Below are positions 23,660 through 36,180 of a DNA stretch of 64,000 nt, piece by piece. The stretch covers positions 3,286,001-3,350,000 of the forward strand of contig OY540821.1 of assembly GCA_961205875.1 (NCBI GenBank). Reading direction: 5' to 3'. The stretch's first letter is position 1; each line of letters opens with the position of its first letter. A program made the position numbers and the translations under genes. The stretch is from Sialis fuliginosa. Taxonomy: Eukaryota > Arthropoda > Insecta > Megaloptera > Sialidae. The notes beneath the pieces were generated by a model. It worked only from the letters and a program-made list of their open reading frames with translations. It was not told the origin of the DNA and did no database searches.

Positions 23660-24095
23660 AAAAAAAAACATCAGAAAAATATATTCTACGTGTGGGGGAG
23701 TTTCGAAAAAAATATGAATACCTTTCTCCCCATTGAATACATAACAGCTACACCCATGTAAATAATCCGGTCATTTATATTCAATCGGTGCATTCAAATA
23801 TCAATAGATTAAATATGATGTATGTGCAATAAATGTGCATGTTTGTGTCTTATATCTATGTTAATATTGCCATCTGTAATCTATGGTGCATTTTAGATGA
23901 TGCAATGAAAACTGCATTTTCACATATAAATGATAAATGGACATGGTAATCTATTTGGTGAATTGAACAGCATAGCTATAGATAACGTTTACATTAATCA
24001 TTTTGTAGTGGCATTGAATGGGTTAATTGAATTGTATTCATTTTTGATTTTGTAAATTTCACTTTTTTAATGTAGAGTATTATTAAAAAATAATA
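23660..24095. other. unassigned A/T-rich stretch
   Basis: No gene, paired ends or tandem repeats recognised between MITE-1 copy 3 and the next repeat. Confidence 0.4.
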
Positions 24096-24098
24096 AGA

Positions 24099-24925
24099 CA
24101 TTCACGAGTGTATGCCATAAGGGTTCCGAAGTTCGTACTACGGGGAATGTTTGGAGTTGTGCATTTTTGAGTTAGAAAAAAACGTCAAGTTCTACTGATT
24201 GAGATCTACATTTTGACACCCCACTTGTCTAGATATCAAAATAAAAAATTCTATGACACCCCTCCCTATTATTCCTAAATTTAAAATTATATTCTTGACT
24301 TTAGTATTTGTCGATGGTAGTCCCACCAAAGCCTCGTTACCAATTTTTTTCAGATTTTTTAAGCCAGTAATTACCGAGCTAGAGGGGTAAGGGACAAAAT
24401 AAAATACTGCTTTTAGCTCCCTGGTGGTGCGGTTTTTGAGTTATAAAAAAAATAAAACAAATGGTCATATTCTACTAATTGAGATGTACATTTTGACATA
24501 CCGCATGCCTATACATATATGAAAATACAATAAAACATTCTATGACGCCCCTCCCTATTATTCAAAAATTTAAAATTATATTCTTGACTTTAGTATTTGT
24601 CGTTGCTAGTCCCACCAAAGCCTCGTTACCAAATTTTTTTCAGATTTTTTGAACCAGTAGTTACAAAGTTAGAGGTGAGGTGGACAAAATAAATACTGCT
24701 TTTAGTCCCCTACAGGCGCCATTTTTGAGTTACAAAAAAATAAAAAATAGAGTCATATTCTACTAATTGAGATGTACATTTTAACATCCCACACATCTTG
24801 GTATACAATCGTTTGGTTCTTTTGGGTTTGCTTTAAAGCACCCAACAGACACCATTTTAGATTAAAAAAAAAATAGAATAAGGGTCAAATTCCGCTTGTT
24901 TGGTTATACATTTTAACGTGCCACA
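24099..24925 (+). repeat. AGGGTTCCG-type repeat, copy 1, with about 290-bp internal units
   Basis: It starts CACGAGTGTATGCCATAAGG and GTTCCGAAG, then repeats a unit containing CTACTAATTGAGATGTACAT, GTCCCACCAAAGCCTCGTTA and ACTGCTTTTAG about two and a half times. The right terminus is missing where MITE-1 sequence begins. Confidence 0.65.
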
Positions 24926-24929
24926 TTTG

Positions 24930-26300
24930 ACGATCCTTTTATATCTTTTGTGTCGTAGTACTTATTATTTTGTAATCATTAGCAAGTGTCCATTACTGCG
25001 TGTTCATTACTGGTTTTACTTTATCCATTACTGGAGAAAAAAACATAAACAAAATAAAAGGCTATAATTGAAAAAACAAACCATATTTGCGGACTTTGGT
25101 ACTTAAATTGATTAAATAAAGAGTTACTAGTTTTATTAATAATATGAGTTCATGAGAATTACAAATAATTCGGGGAAGACATACACGAGTGTATGCCATA
25201 AGGGTTCCGAAGTACGTACTAGGTGAAATGTTTGGAACCACATACAGGTGCATTTTTAAGTTAAAGTTAAAATATAAAAAAGTGTCAAGTTCTACTAATT
25301 GAGATCTATATTTTGACATACCACATGCCTAGATATCAAAAAAAAATTTTATGACGCCCCTCCCTATAATTCTAAAATTTAAAATTATATTGTTGACTAA
25401 GTATTTGTCGTTGGTAGTCCCACCAAAACCTCATTACCATATTTTTTTCAGATTTTTTGAGCCGGTAGTTTCAGAGCTATAGGAGGGGGCGACAGAATAA
25501 AACACTGCTTTTAGCCCCTTACAGGTGCCATTTTTAAGTTAGAAAAAAAATAAAAAATATGGTCAAATTCTACTAATTGAGATGTACATTTTGACATATC
25601 ACATGCCTAGATATGAAAATAAAAATTTTAAATTCTCTTACACCCCTCCCTATTATTCCAAAATTTAAAATTATATTATTGACTTTAGTATTTGTCGTTG
25701 GTAGTCCCACCAAAACCTCGTTACCAAATTTTTTTCAGATTTTTTGAGCCGGTAGTTACAGAGTTAGAGGGGGGGACAGAATAAAATACTGCTTTTAGTA
25801 CCCTACAGGCGCCATTTTTGAGTTAGAAAAAAATAAAAAAACGTGCCACACGTCTTGGTATACAATTTTTTTTTTGCTTTAAAGCCCCCTACAGGCACCA
25901 TTTTTGATTTAGAAAAAAAATAAAAAAAGGGTCAAATTCCGCTTGTTTGGTTATACATTTTAACGTACCACATGCCTTGGTATAAAAAAAAATATTTTTT
26001 TTACCTAGCTTTAGCTCCTTATTGCCCCCCCTGAAAAATTATTTATTCAATAAATTTGTACATATTTTACTAGAGGGTGTCATTTTACATGTTCAGTAAA
26101 AATTTCAAGTTTCTAGCTTATATAGTTTACGAGCTATTTAGCTTTGAGTGAAAAGGACGGACGGACGGACGGACGGACATACGGACGGACGACAAAGCGA
26201 TATTAATAGGGTTTCTTCGGAACCCTAAAAAGAAACCCGTCAATCACAGAAACAGTAAACCTTGCTCTTATAGCGGCCATAACTGGTGCCAGTACCTTAT
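24930..26300 (+). mobile_element. MITE-1 copy 4, left end missing, split by a nested repeat
   Basis: MITE-1 interior text (AAGTGTCCATTACTGCGTG, ATATGAGTTCATGAGAATTA) runs to about 25167. It stops for the nested AGGGTTCCG-type element and resumes to the end GGCCATAACTGGTGCCAGTA. This shows that the AGGGTTCCG element inserted after MITE-1. Confidence 0.7.
25168..26227 (+). mobile_element. AGGGTTCCG-type element nested in MITE-1, with GGAC microsatellite
   Basis: It begins with CACGAGTGTATGCCATAAGG GTTCCGAAG and ends TTTCTTCGGAACCCT, giving short inverted ends AGGGTTCCGAA. The interior has several ~290-bp units like copy 1 and a (GGAC)n run at about 26157-26190. There is no transposase ORF. Confidence 0.7.
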
Positions 26301-27055
26301 AGTCTTTAATAAATAATTACTTTACAGACTGTCATTTAAATAAAGCGTTTTTTGGAGGGAAATCAAAATAAACAATTATAAAAAAATAACGAAAGATAAA
26401 CTATCTCTTCTTTGCAAATGTATAATCAGACCTCCCCCCTCATAGAAAAAATTCACGAGCCTTTAGTTTGAAAATAAACCAAAATAATAAATCCAAATTA
26501 TAAGGACTTGAACGCAAACTGATCTTAAAAAAAAACTGAAAAAAGATAATAACTTTATTTCAAATCTTAACATCTTATAGCTGCTTCTGAAATGAATCTC
26601 AGTGCCTTTATTATTTTTATAATTGAATAGGAAATACGAAATAAACTTTTAATGTAAAGTCTATTAAATATTTTAAAACTTTTCAAATCAGGAAATTTAA
26701 ATGAATACGATTAAAATGAAAAAAATATATCTCTTGATTTTTCTGGGGATTAGGGGGAATGAAGGGGGTGTACTTTTTAATTATATTTATTCCATTGAAA
26801 ATCATACAAACAAAATTAAAGTCACTTGAAATTTTACGACCCTCATAAAATAAAATTATAAAATATGTCAGATTTTATATTTTTATAAGTAGATTTTATA
26901 TTGTTTTTAAAGGTAATATAAAATTTACGACCTATTAAAAATATGAAGAAGTATATAACTTATTTTTCGTAATGAATATGATAAAAATATTACTTATCTT
27001 ATAAATAATTGGCAACACTGCACAGAATAATTAATGAGTACATATACAAATAAGA
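26301..27055. other. A/T-rich stretch without gene
   Basis: No coding frame, paired ends or tandem structure recognised. A run of 13 Gs follows at 27058-27070. Confidence 0.4.
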
Positions 27056-27210
27056 GGTGGGGGGGGGGGGCGCTTTATAGTTTTTTTTGTTACATATAAT
27101 GATATAAACAACTTATTAACATTATTATTTATTTATCTATTTTATTATAATATTATTATTTTCCCAGGACAATGTTTTTTTTTAATTTTTTGTTTAAATA
27201 ATAGTTAAAT

Positions 27211-27954
27211 AATTCGGGCAAGACATACACGAGTGTATGCCATAAGGGTTCCGAAGTACGTACTACGTGAAATGTTTGGAACCACTTACAGGTGCATTTT
27301 TAATTTAAAGTTAAAATATAAAAAAGTGTCAAGTTCTACTAATTGAGATCTATATTTTGACATATATAATTATATAATTCCAAAATTTAAAATTATATTG
27401 TTGACTTTAGTATTTGTCGTTGGTAGTCCCACCAAAACCTCGTTACCATATTTTTTTCAGATTTTTTGAGCCGGTAGTTACAGAGCTAGAGGAGGGGGCG
27501 GCAGAATAAAACACTGCTTTTAGCCCCTTACAGGTGCCATTTTTGAGTTAGAAAAAAAATAAAAAATATGGTCAAATTCTACTAATTGAGATTTTGACAC
27601 GTCTTGGTATACAATTTTTTTGTTTTTTTTTTTGATTTGCTTTAAAGCCCCCTACAGGCATCATTTTTGATTTAGAAAAAAAATAAAAAAAGGGTCAAAT
27701 TCCGCTTGTTTGGTTATACATTTTAACGTGCCACATGCCTTGGTATAAAAATTTACCTAGCTTTAGCTCCTTATTGCCCCCCCTGAAAAATTATTTATTC
27801 AATAAATTTGTACATATTTTACTAGAGGGCGTCATTTTACATGTTCAGTAAAAATTTCAAGTATCTAGCTTGTATGGTTTACGAACTATTTGGCTTTGAG
27901 TGAAAAGGACGGACGGACGACAAAGTGAGATTAATAGGGTTTCTTCGGAACCCA
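27211..27954 (+). mobile_element. AGGGTTCCG-type element, copy 3
   Basis: The same left end (TTCGGGCAAGACATACACGA) and right end (GGGTTTCTTCGGAACCC) as the copy at 25168-26227, with fewer internal units, which accounts for its shorter length. Confidence 0.7.
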
Positions 27955-27969
27955 AAAAACATCTACCAA

Positions 27970-28607
27970 GTAAATGCACAGAGCTTTCTTATGCTAAATT
28001 CACCAAAGATAATTAAGTATTGAACAATTTAAATAAAAACCGATTAAAAGTGTTCAGATAAATTGCCTAGCATTGGTTAACCATTTAATTTTATACAATT
28101 TTACTTAAAAAATATTAGTTCGTAATTTTTCTTAAGACGCACCTGTTTATTTTATTATTTATTGATTTATTTTTTCGTACAAAAAAAACATAACGATTTT
28201 TTAAAGAAATTGAGATGTAAATTTGTAAGGTAATATTTTACAACAATCGTTGTAGACCTATATTATAGGAAATTGAATGCTCTACAAAAAAGATTCTATA
28301 AAATTTTCTCGTAAATTGGAACAATCATTTTTTGGGATGTCACTCCTCCCCCTTACACACGATTTTGATGAATCATCCGACCAAGTTTTATTAATATCGG
28401 TTCAGTGGTTCATGAGTTATGCGTGTGACAAGGATTCATGGGACAGACAGTCACACAGCCAGACAGGTACGGAACGAAAAGTGTTTCTCTTGACCTCAAA
28501 CGGAAAGATCAATTTAAAGTTTTAAAATCGGAGAACAATTTTTTTGTTTCATTTTAAAACGATCACAAAGCTTCTCGTATCTTCGATATTGCGAGGAAGC
28601 AATATAA
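27970..28607 (+). repeat. GAGGAAGCA-ended repeat, copy 1
   Basis: Colinear with 34357-35061. Landmarks are GCTAAATTCACCAAAG, GGTTCAGTGGTTCATGAGTT, ACGGAACGAAAAGTGTTT and the end TATCTTCGATATTGCGAGGA. An 82-codon frame inside it resembles one in the other copy only because the DNA is repeated. Confidence 0.65.
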
Positions 28608-29300
28608 TAATAATAACCGAATTAAATGCGGTTTTCACTAATAGGTAAATAATTATTCAGAGTAGGTTCTTGGCTATTATTTTTTTAATATTTCTGGTTC
28701 AATGAAACAATTGAATTGGTTTAAAATAAAAAAAACTCAACAATACGATCTTAGTGAATTGAAAATTTTTACTTTTTTATGGTGGGAATCGATTATAGAA
28801 GTCTTTGAGAACACATACAAACAGCTGTACAAAAATAAAGGTTTTACAAAAACTTTTATTGTTAATCAAAGACAAGCATGATTCCATTATTAACAATTTA
28901 ATAAAACAAAAACAGTTGAAGATATCAGGTCCTAATTTTCAGTGAATGTTCTGTACTACAGAATGTTTATGTTCAAGAGGTATCAACTTTAAAAACTGTA
29001 AATTTTATTAGTTATTAATGTTTTTAAAAAGTGTATTTTCACCGTAGCGGATTAACAAATGAATTTTTTATTTTATTTTTCAAAATGGAGGTTGTTGGAA
29101 ATTTTGTAACGAATTACTTTTATTTAAAAAAAAAAATTGTATAATACTTATTTAGACTGCTATATAGCAAAAATCTTTTATTTAAATTTAATTCCTGTCA
29201 CGGACAACCAAAATCGGAGCAAACTTTAGGTAACATATCCTGTAAGTATTAAAACTGTAAGCAAAAATAATCTGTTTAAGCCTCCACAGCCTGGACTAAA
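28608..29300. other. A/T-rich stretch without gene
   Basis: I see no coding frame, tandem array or paired termini. Confidence 0.4.
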
Positions 29301-29303
29301 AAT

Positions 29304-29565
29304 TGAATTTGACTTTATTTTTGCATTAAAAATAATTAATTTGCCCAAATGAATTATTTTTAATTTTATTTTTTTAGTTACGTTTATCTTAAGGATAGTA
29401 CGAAAGGTCTTGAAAGGGAATTAATAATATTGTTCTTGTGTAAAATTGAATAGATCATTTTTGCATTAAAAATAATTAATTTCTCTAAATTAATTTTTTT
29501 TAAGTTATCTACATTTATTTTTGGCAGGGTACGAAAAGGTCTTGAAAGGGTTAAAAGTCAATCTC
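29304..29565 (+). repeat. degenerate 150-bp tandem duplication
   Basis: TTTTTGCATTAAAAATAATT followed by a GGTCTTGAAAGGG segment appears twice about 150 bp apart. Not coding. Confidence 0.5.
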
Positions 29566-30116
29566 ATCTCGTTTATAACTCTGGGGTATTCACGTCATGA
29601 TGGGTAGAACAAAAAATTCTTAAGATTAATATATGCAATTTATTATTTAAAAATATCACGGCTCCATAACGAAAAATAATATGATATTTTTTAAGAGAAA
29701 TATACCGTTTGTTTTTATATTTATGAATGAGTCTTTCTGTAGTCGAAATGACTAAAAGTAGCGTCTTCCCCTGTACTCTCTCCACTGCTTCTGCCGTTAA
29801 TATTTTGATTATTACCATTATTTCGATTTTATTTTATTTAAAATGTTTATAAAGAATTGTTTAAAAATATTCACTGCTCAGCTGTTTTCGGTGATAGCAT
29901 AATGATATATACCCTATTGGATTCCGAGATTTCTAGGAACACGTTGGTGAAAGTTTCACCAAAATCGGTCCGGTAGTTTTTGAAATTACTACACACAAAC
30001 TTTCTTTGTATTATCATTGTTTCGTAATTTTTTTTATATAAAATGTAAAAATTTACTCCTTATACTCTCCCTTATTTTTCACACAGTATTAATTTTATCT
30101 ATTACATTTTAATTGT
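29566..30116. other. unassigned stretch
   Basis: Contains the generic repeat phrase CAAAATCGGTCCGGTAG near 29965 but no complete element or gene. Confidence 0.35.
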
Positions 30117-30120
30117 TTAA

Positions 30121-30763
30121 TTAAGGGGGCAAACCCAGTTGGAACTTCCAAAAAAGCTCTTTTTTAGGATTTTTTTTGGCCACGCATTAAAATATTTAAT
30201 AACAAATGTTTTTCCACATGAATTTACAGAAAATATTATAATTTTTTTATGGCAAAATATTAAAAAGTAAGTGGGATACAGCAAATTTGGGAGGGGTCCA
30301 AAAGAACAGTGTTTTGCCGTGATCACTGCTGCTCGTCACTAGATCATCTGAAAAAAAGGGATCATTAGCTAATGACATAATGCTCTGGATAGACGAAGAG
30401 ATTTGAAAAATTTTGAATTTTCACAAAATGGCGGATGTTAAAAGTCAAAGTTCTTTATTCGACTAAAATTTCACTCGCATTTATGTATAGAATAAGTGAG
30501 AAATATTTCAAATCGATCGGCAAAACCGTTCTGAAGTTACAGGGATCACCGACTTCGAAAACATGGTTTCGAGTTAAACGCGTTTAAAGTTTTGAGTACG
30601 ATTAGCATGCAGATAAAAAATTTATTTTTGAACTTACACTGAATCGTCTATGGACAGGACATTTGTCTGAAATTTTCAGAGAATACTTTTGAAATATTCT
30701 ACTTTGAGAAAATGCAAAAAAAATTGTTTTTTTCAAAATTCTAATTGGGTTTGCCCCTGTAAG
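30121..30763. mobile_element. TTAA-associated element with TIR GGGGCAAACCCA
   Basis: The left end TTAAGGGGGCAAACCCAGTT and right end AATTGGGTTTGCCCC TGTAA are inverted repeats. The left TTAA is intact and the right one is altered by one base (GTAA). The palindromic phrase AAACGCGTTTAAAGTT and the TCTGAAATTTTCA phrase near the right end are shared with the element at 44739-45487, so the two are related. TTAA use resembles piggyBac-type integration (inference). Confidence 0.65.
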
Positions 30764-31130
30764 TTAGTTCAAATGTAAAATGTTCTATTTTTTTATATGT
30801 GAAGGGGTGATATAACCCCTGTACCTCAATTCGGTACCACTGAGTATGACAATGCGTTTGATATAAAATGAAAAAGATAAAAGTAGGTATGGCACGTAAG
30901 TACATACATACAGACATATTGTTAATATTTTGATTATTTCTGGTGTGTGGTCACAAAGGACTGCAAATTTGTAAAAGGAGACCCTCGTCACGCGGCTGAC
31001 AAAAGACGATGATAAGAAATTCATGAAGCATCATGTTGTGAAGATTATTAGACAAGTTATATAGCAGTGACATCGTCTTTTTGTGTTTTGTAAATCAAAA
31101 ACCACCGGAGTATTGCAACAGGTTTTTTTT

Positions 31131-31415
31131 GTTTCTTGAAAATTATGTAGCTACTATATTATGAGTTTTTTTGGAACTAAACCTCAAAATTTTCATTACT
31201 GATTTCGAGCTCTAATTACCCAAATTATTTTTTCAGAAGGTGTTTTTTTTTGTAAATAATTAATTCCGTTTTTGTTTCTTGAAAATTATGTAGCTACTAT
31301 ATTATGAGTCTTTTTGGAACTAAACCTCAAAATTTTCAGTACTGATATCGAGCCCTAATTACCCAAATTATTTTTTCAGAAGGTGTTTTTTTTGTAAATA
31401 ATTAATTCCGCAAAT
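31131..31415 (+). repeat. recent 143-bp tandem duplication
   Basis: GTTTCTTGAAAATTATGTAG starts at 31131 and again at 31274. The two units differ at only a handful of positions, so the duplication is young. No coding. Confidence 0.8.
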
Positions 31416-32470
31416 TTTTTTTAAAAATTGATGATTTGTTTATTTTTATAATGTTTACTTTAAAAAAAACATAAAATATAAACATAATTTCTTCGTTTGT
31501 GATCGCGGACTGCAGGTTGGCCAATGGTCAGCCCTGATTTAGCTCATTACTGGAGAAACAGACAGACATTTATGCCAGAGCCAAACCTGTTGACCTCAAA
31601 TTTGTGAAGAAGATAAAAAAACACTATAAAATAAATAAATTATTTCTCAATCATCACATTCTGTGTATCTTACTTCGAATTTTATACAATTTCTATAGAT
31701 ATATATCGTTCTGTTACCCAAGTTCAGTTTAGAATTCATAAAATTCCCCAAGAAAGTACAAAACTCCCCCCCCCCCCCTCCACCCCCTTTCCTTTCAAGA
31801 CCATTTAAACATCGTTTAACTGTAAAACAACGTTAACGATCAATACTAAATAAAAGTGAAGATATAACAACGCTGATTCCAAATCCCTCTAAAGCTATCC
31901 ACTAAAAACTGTAAACGCCATTACCGCCGTCAGTGGCGCCTCTACCGCCACCACGACGGAATCAAAAGTCTAATCACTTTAGACAAGGAAAGAAGTATAA
32001 CCTATTGAAGTCCATGGCACACTACCTGAAATTGTGTAACTCTAACATTATTCACTCAATAAGTAATAATTATTAGCACACCCAAAGCTTGCTTTGCAGT
32101 GTGGTATTACTCTCGTCCCACTATTTTTTTCGTATGAAATTTGATAAAATGAGCATTATATATTAAATTTCTTCAGTAACTCCCTTACATGTTTACATTT
32201 TCTAAATGATAACATTACAGTCTCCATATTCACTTAATTTATTAATTAATTCTGTCATAAAAATATAAACAAAGTTCAATTTGTCGTTTTAGACCCATTT
32301 TTACATCACGGCAACAAACTGCAGCTCGCAATACGTGATAAATTAACATTAAACCTTTTGAATTCGCTTCATCTATTTGCAGAATAGAACCCTATTAAAA
32401 CTCAACCAAATCTGATAACTAGAAGTAAGGAAATTTGCAGTTTATTTAAATATTATCTAAATATATGTAG
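31416..32470. other. unassigned stretch with a C homopolymer
   Basis: A run of about 12 Cs lies at 31766-31778. Around 31915-31965 the sequence is unusually GC-rich (GCCGTCAGTGGCGCC, ACCGCCACCACGACGG), but no frame, tRNA-like fold or element end is recognised. Confidence 0.35.
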
Positions 32471-32472
32471 TT

Positions 32473-32695
32473 TAGATCTTTTTATTCCACACAATTCTTT
32501 ACTAACGGTTTAGGCAGCGTATTGTAAAAGAGACGATTTACTATTCTTGTCACTACTTATTCCTTGTGTTACCTAACGTAACAAAATATATACTAAAATC
32601 TGGCTAAGGAACATATTTATGAATTTAAAAAAAAACACGTAAATCAGATACGTAGTTCTCGAGTGATAAGCTCACTAACAGACAATTAAAACGAT
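32473..32695 (-). mobile_element. Helitron fragment
   Basis: ACGGTTTAGGCAGCGTATTG and TTCTCGAGTGATAAGC match the middle and 5' region of the Helitrons at 13776 and 22493. The 5' TC and 3' CTAG ends are missing. Confidence 0.6.
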
Positions 32696-32749
32696 TTGAG
32701 AATTGATATATTTATAAACGTCTAGAATTTGATGGAACCATTAATTCAT

Positions 32750-32830
32750 ATAGAGTAATCCCTCCATTTACGCGTTTAATTGGTTCCATGAGAACAGCTC
32801 GTAAATGGAGCATTAGAAAGCAGTGTTTCA
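32750..32830 (+). repeat. possible pogo/Tigger-like end
   Basis: AATCCCTCCATTTACGCG next to TA is answered 50 bp on by CTCGTAAATGGAGCATT, an inverted match. This is typical of the subterminal repeats of pogo-like elements. The full element is not delimited. Confidence 0.3.
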
Positions 32831-32953
32831 TATTATCAAATATTTTACTCTACTTTTTAAATAAAATTTAACAGATTTCTGACAAAAAAAAATTGTTTGT
32901 TTAACTATTATAAAAATATAGCATCTTATTGTGAATACACTTTTAGAAGAGCC

Positions 32954-32997
32954 CTGAAGATGTCCACAGCAATGTGTGACGAAACGTTAGCCGATAA
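32954..32997 (+). ncRNA. hammerhead-ribozyme-like core motif
   Basis: CTGAAGA is followed by T, a stem GTC-CACA/TGTG-GAC closed by GCAA (one bulged T), then GAAA and a small hairpin GTTA/TAAC. Such motifs are known in Penelope-like retroelements. The cleavage triplet is not evident and no reverse transcriptase is nearby, so a remnant or chance match is possible. Confidence 0.3.
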
Positions 32998-32999
32998 CA

Positions 33000-33755
33000 C
33001 GACCAAACCGACGCGGCTTGCACCCAGAAGCCAAGATCCATTTTATTGTTAATGTTTATTCAAAATCAATGAAATTTCTAATGACTGAAATTCACTGTTA
33101 CATATTATGTTTAATATGAATTAACACAAATAGGTTACGGAATAAAGTCAAAGTTTGCTGAATACCCGAGTTCCGTTATACATGTGCGTGGTGACAACCG
33201 GTGTCTAGTAGATTATTATTGAATATATACCACTTTTTCAATCGAGTAAAAGTGAATGGAGACCGCGTCTTGTATTTTAAAATCGATTTTGAGAAGTTTA
33301 TCTGTACTTTCAGTACATGTAGCCCCCCTCCTGAATACGCTCCTGCCCTTATGTCTCTCTGTTGTACGATCTCGAGAGAAATTAGCAAAGTTTGCGTTTT
33401 TATTAACTAATTAGGTATCTTGTTATCATAATAAACCACCACTATAAACTATTTCTGTGCAATATTAACTCGGATTAACAGCTGTCCGTGTTGTCTGTAC
33501 AGCTCATAAAACTCTATAAAACACTCCCTCCCCCCCTCCTGACTCTATTATACGTATGTAACAGTACATATATATAATAACAAAATCATGTCAGTTAAAA
33601 TTTAACATTTTCCCCCGTCCCCTTCCTAACTTGTTATAATATGTATATTATACAGTACATAAATACATATCACGTCAGTAAGAATTTTATATTTTTTATT
33701 CCCTGCACCTCCACCATATTTTCGTAAATTTATAGATAAATGTAATTTTAAAAAA
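33000..33755. other. unassigned stretch
   Basis: No gene. Two overlapping 70-codon frames on opposite strands at 33176-33410 lie over CCCCCCTCCTGAATACGCTC and look like repeat debris. C runs occur near 33525 and 33610. Confidence 0.35.
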
Positions 33756-33757
33756 CT

Positions 33758-34124
33758 TGGGTAGTTTGAGGGGTACATTCCCGTTTCTTAGCAAAATCAA
33801 ATGGAACGGTATATCCAAATGTAGATAATTTTAAAGATCATAAAAAAAGTAAGAAACTTTTGTAAAAAAAAATTTTTCATACATTCAATTGTTTAGAAAA
33901 TATGGCGACTTGTTCCCAAATTTTAGCGTTTTACTAAAAGTGCTCTAGTTTCGTTAAATGTTAATGAAATATTATTTTTAAATTTTTATTTATATTTATA
34001 ATATTTTCCTGAAATTCTTTAGGGTCGATATACAATATGTATAGTAAATTTTTTATCATAAAACTCTATCTTCAATAGTTTAGGCGTAAAACAGAGTGGA
34101 CGGGTGGTCTGGAACACCCGGTAT
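33758..34124. mobile_element. truncated copy of the giant foldback
   Basis: TAGTTTGAGGGGTACATTCC and the ~220 bp after it match the left arm of 15943-17135 from about 16086. The segment then switches to right-arm text ending GTGGTCTGGAACACCCGGTA. Most of both arms has been lost by internal deletion. Confidence 0.7.
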
Positions 34125-34356
34125 ATCTGCCAATTCGTAAACTATTTTCATTTGAAAACAATTGATGAACATTTTTTAGGTAACAAAAAAACCGAAGTTT
34201 TGCTTCGGTTCCAGCAAAAAAATTACCCTTCAGTCGGACACTATATATAATAAAATGTATAATACTTATAGGGGCTTCAAACTGAGTCGAATTTTTGTAC
34301 TGAATTAATACTAGATTAAATTTTAACGAGAACGATAAAAAAACATCTGTCAAGTA

Positions 34357-35061
34357 AATGCACAGTGCTTCCTCGTGCTAAATTCACCAAAGGTAGTTAA
34401 TTATTCAACAATTGCCTGGAATTGGTTAACCATTTAATTTTTATACAATTTTACTAAATATATTAGTTCGAAATTTTTCATAAAACGCACCTGAATATTT
34501 TTTCATATATTTTTAATTTTTTGGAAATTTAAAACGTCAAAATGACATTAAATATATCCAAGCAATATCAATGTAGAAAAACAAAACACGAATTTTTAAA
34601 ATAAATTGAGATAAATCTTTGTAAGGAAATATTTTACAACAAACGTTGTAGACCCATATTATAGGAAATTTAATGCTCTACAAAAAATATTCTATAAAAT
34701 TTTCACGTAACATGTGTCGTTCTTGAGATATCTTGAAAAAATATTTTGGGGAGTCACCCCTCCCCCTTACATACGATTCTGATGATTTTGAAATGGGACC
34801 GTCCTCAAGCCAGACCCAACCATCCGACCAAGTTTCAATAATATCGGTTCAGTGGTTCATGAGTTATGCGTGTGACAAGGATTCGGAGGACAGACGGACG
34901 GACACACGGACAGACAGACAGACAGACACGGAACGAAAAGTGTTTGCGTTGACGTGAAACAGATAAATCATTTTAAAATTTTGAAATTGGAGAACATTTT
35001 TTTTGTTTCAATCTGAAACGATCACAGCTTCTCGTATCTTCGATATTACGAGGAAGCAATT
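34357..35061 (+). repeat. GAGGAAGCA-ended repeat, copy 2
   Basis: It begins GCTTCCTCGTGCTAAATTCA and ends TATCTTCGATATTACGAGGA, so the outer ends GCTTCCTCGT/ACGAGGAAGC are inverted. It carries a GGACAGACGGACGGACAC-type run. Non-coding, colinear with 27970-28607. Confidence 0.65.
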
Positions 35062-35404
35062 TATAAAATTTTAATAAAAACGAAACAAGCTCGTTTTTAA
35101 GCCAAGACAAGACTTATTGTTAGCGTCTTGTGTTGTATGGGGTCCGTTCAGAACGACCATAATTTTCCTTATCATAAAGACGTAAGTAATATAAATTAAT
35201 ACAAAATAGAATTTTCTTTTATCTTATATAAAATTTCCTTATGAAAATACATGAACACAACATTTAATAAAGTGAAAGCAAAATTGTGACAAAAATGACT
35301 GCGTCAGCTTCTCATAGAACTAATTAATTTTATTTAATTAAAATTTAATACTGTTTTAAAAATTAAAACGTAATTTTACGATCTACCACCGTTAAATTTC
35401 CGTT

Positions 35405-35790
35405 TAGGTACAGTGGTGTCGCATTGATAGAATAAATAGAGACCACCAGTTTTATTTACATTTGGTATAATATTTGATAACTTTTAAAACAAAAAATAAA
35501 TTAATTTGCTTATTAAAATTTTCGTTTAGAAACAGTGGTGTCGCATAGTTAAGGAAAATTGAGGTAGTACATTTTATTTGATATTTGATTATTTTCCCCA
35601 AAAAATCATAAATTAATATTTTTATTTGCTTATTCAAAATATCTGTGTAGAAACAATGGTGTTGCATAATTAGGGCAAAATTGGGTCGTTCGTTTTATTT
35701 AATATTTTATTATCTCACCCCTCCTTAAAAAAACATAGTTTTATTTATTTGCTTATTAAATTTTTTATTTATTAACTAAGGTGTCACATA
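35405..35790 (+). repeat. degenerate tandem repeat, about 120-bp period
   Basis: CAGTGGTGTCGCAT at 35411 recurs in weakening form near 35531, 35656 and 35780, each followed by TTTTATTT and TTTGCTTATT text. Roughly three and a half units. Confidence 0.6.
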
Positions 35791-36180
35791 GATTGAGGCA
35801 TATATTATGTTGTATCCACTACATATGTATTTCTCAAACGGTGGTCCACGTAATAAATATTATATGCCAAACATTTCTAAGAAAATAATGTACAAATAAA
35901 TATATCATTTCAATTATCTATACTAAAAATTATTTATTAATTAAACGTATACTGCATATTATTAACTATAAATAATTTAGAATTATGTTAGATAAAGAGG
36001 GTAACATATTTATAATAACAAAATTATTTTGGAAAATAAACACGCCACTGTTTTTGCTGCGAGGTATTATTAAAAACAGCCCACACCCCCTCCTGTTTCT
36101 TGTCATATTCTTTCAAGAATCTCATATCATTTTTCCTCTTTGTCACAACGCTGACGAGGGTCCTGTACTTACAATATATA

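Noticed and set aside
28277..34957. Similar frames at 28277-28525 and 34733-34957 (shared VQWFMSYACDKDS)
   Set aside because: They are the same dispersed repeat. The frames end in the GGACAGACAG microsatellite and are short and variable.
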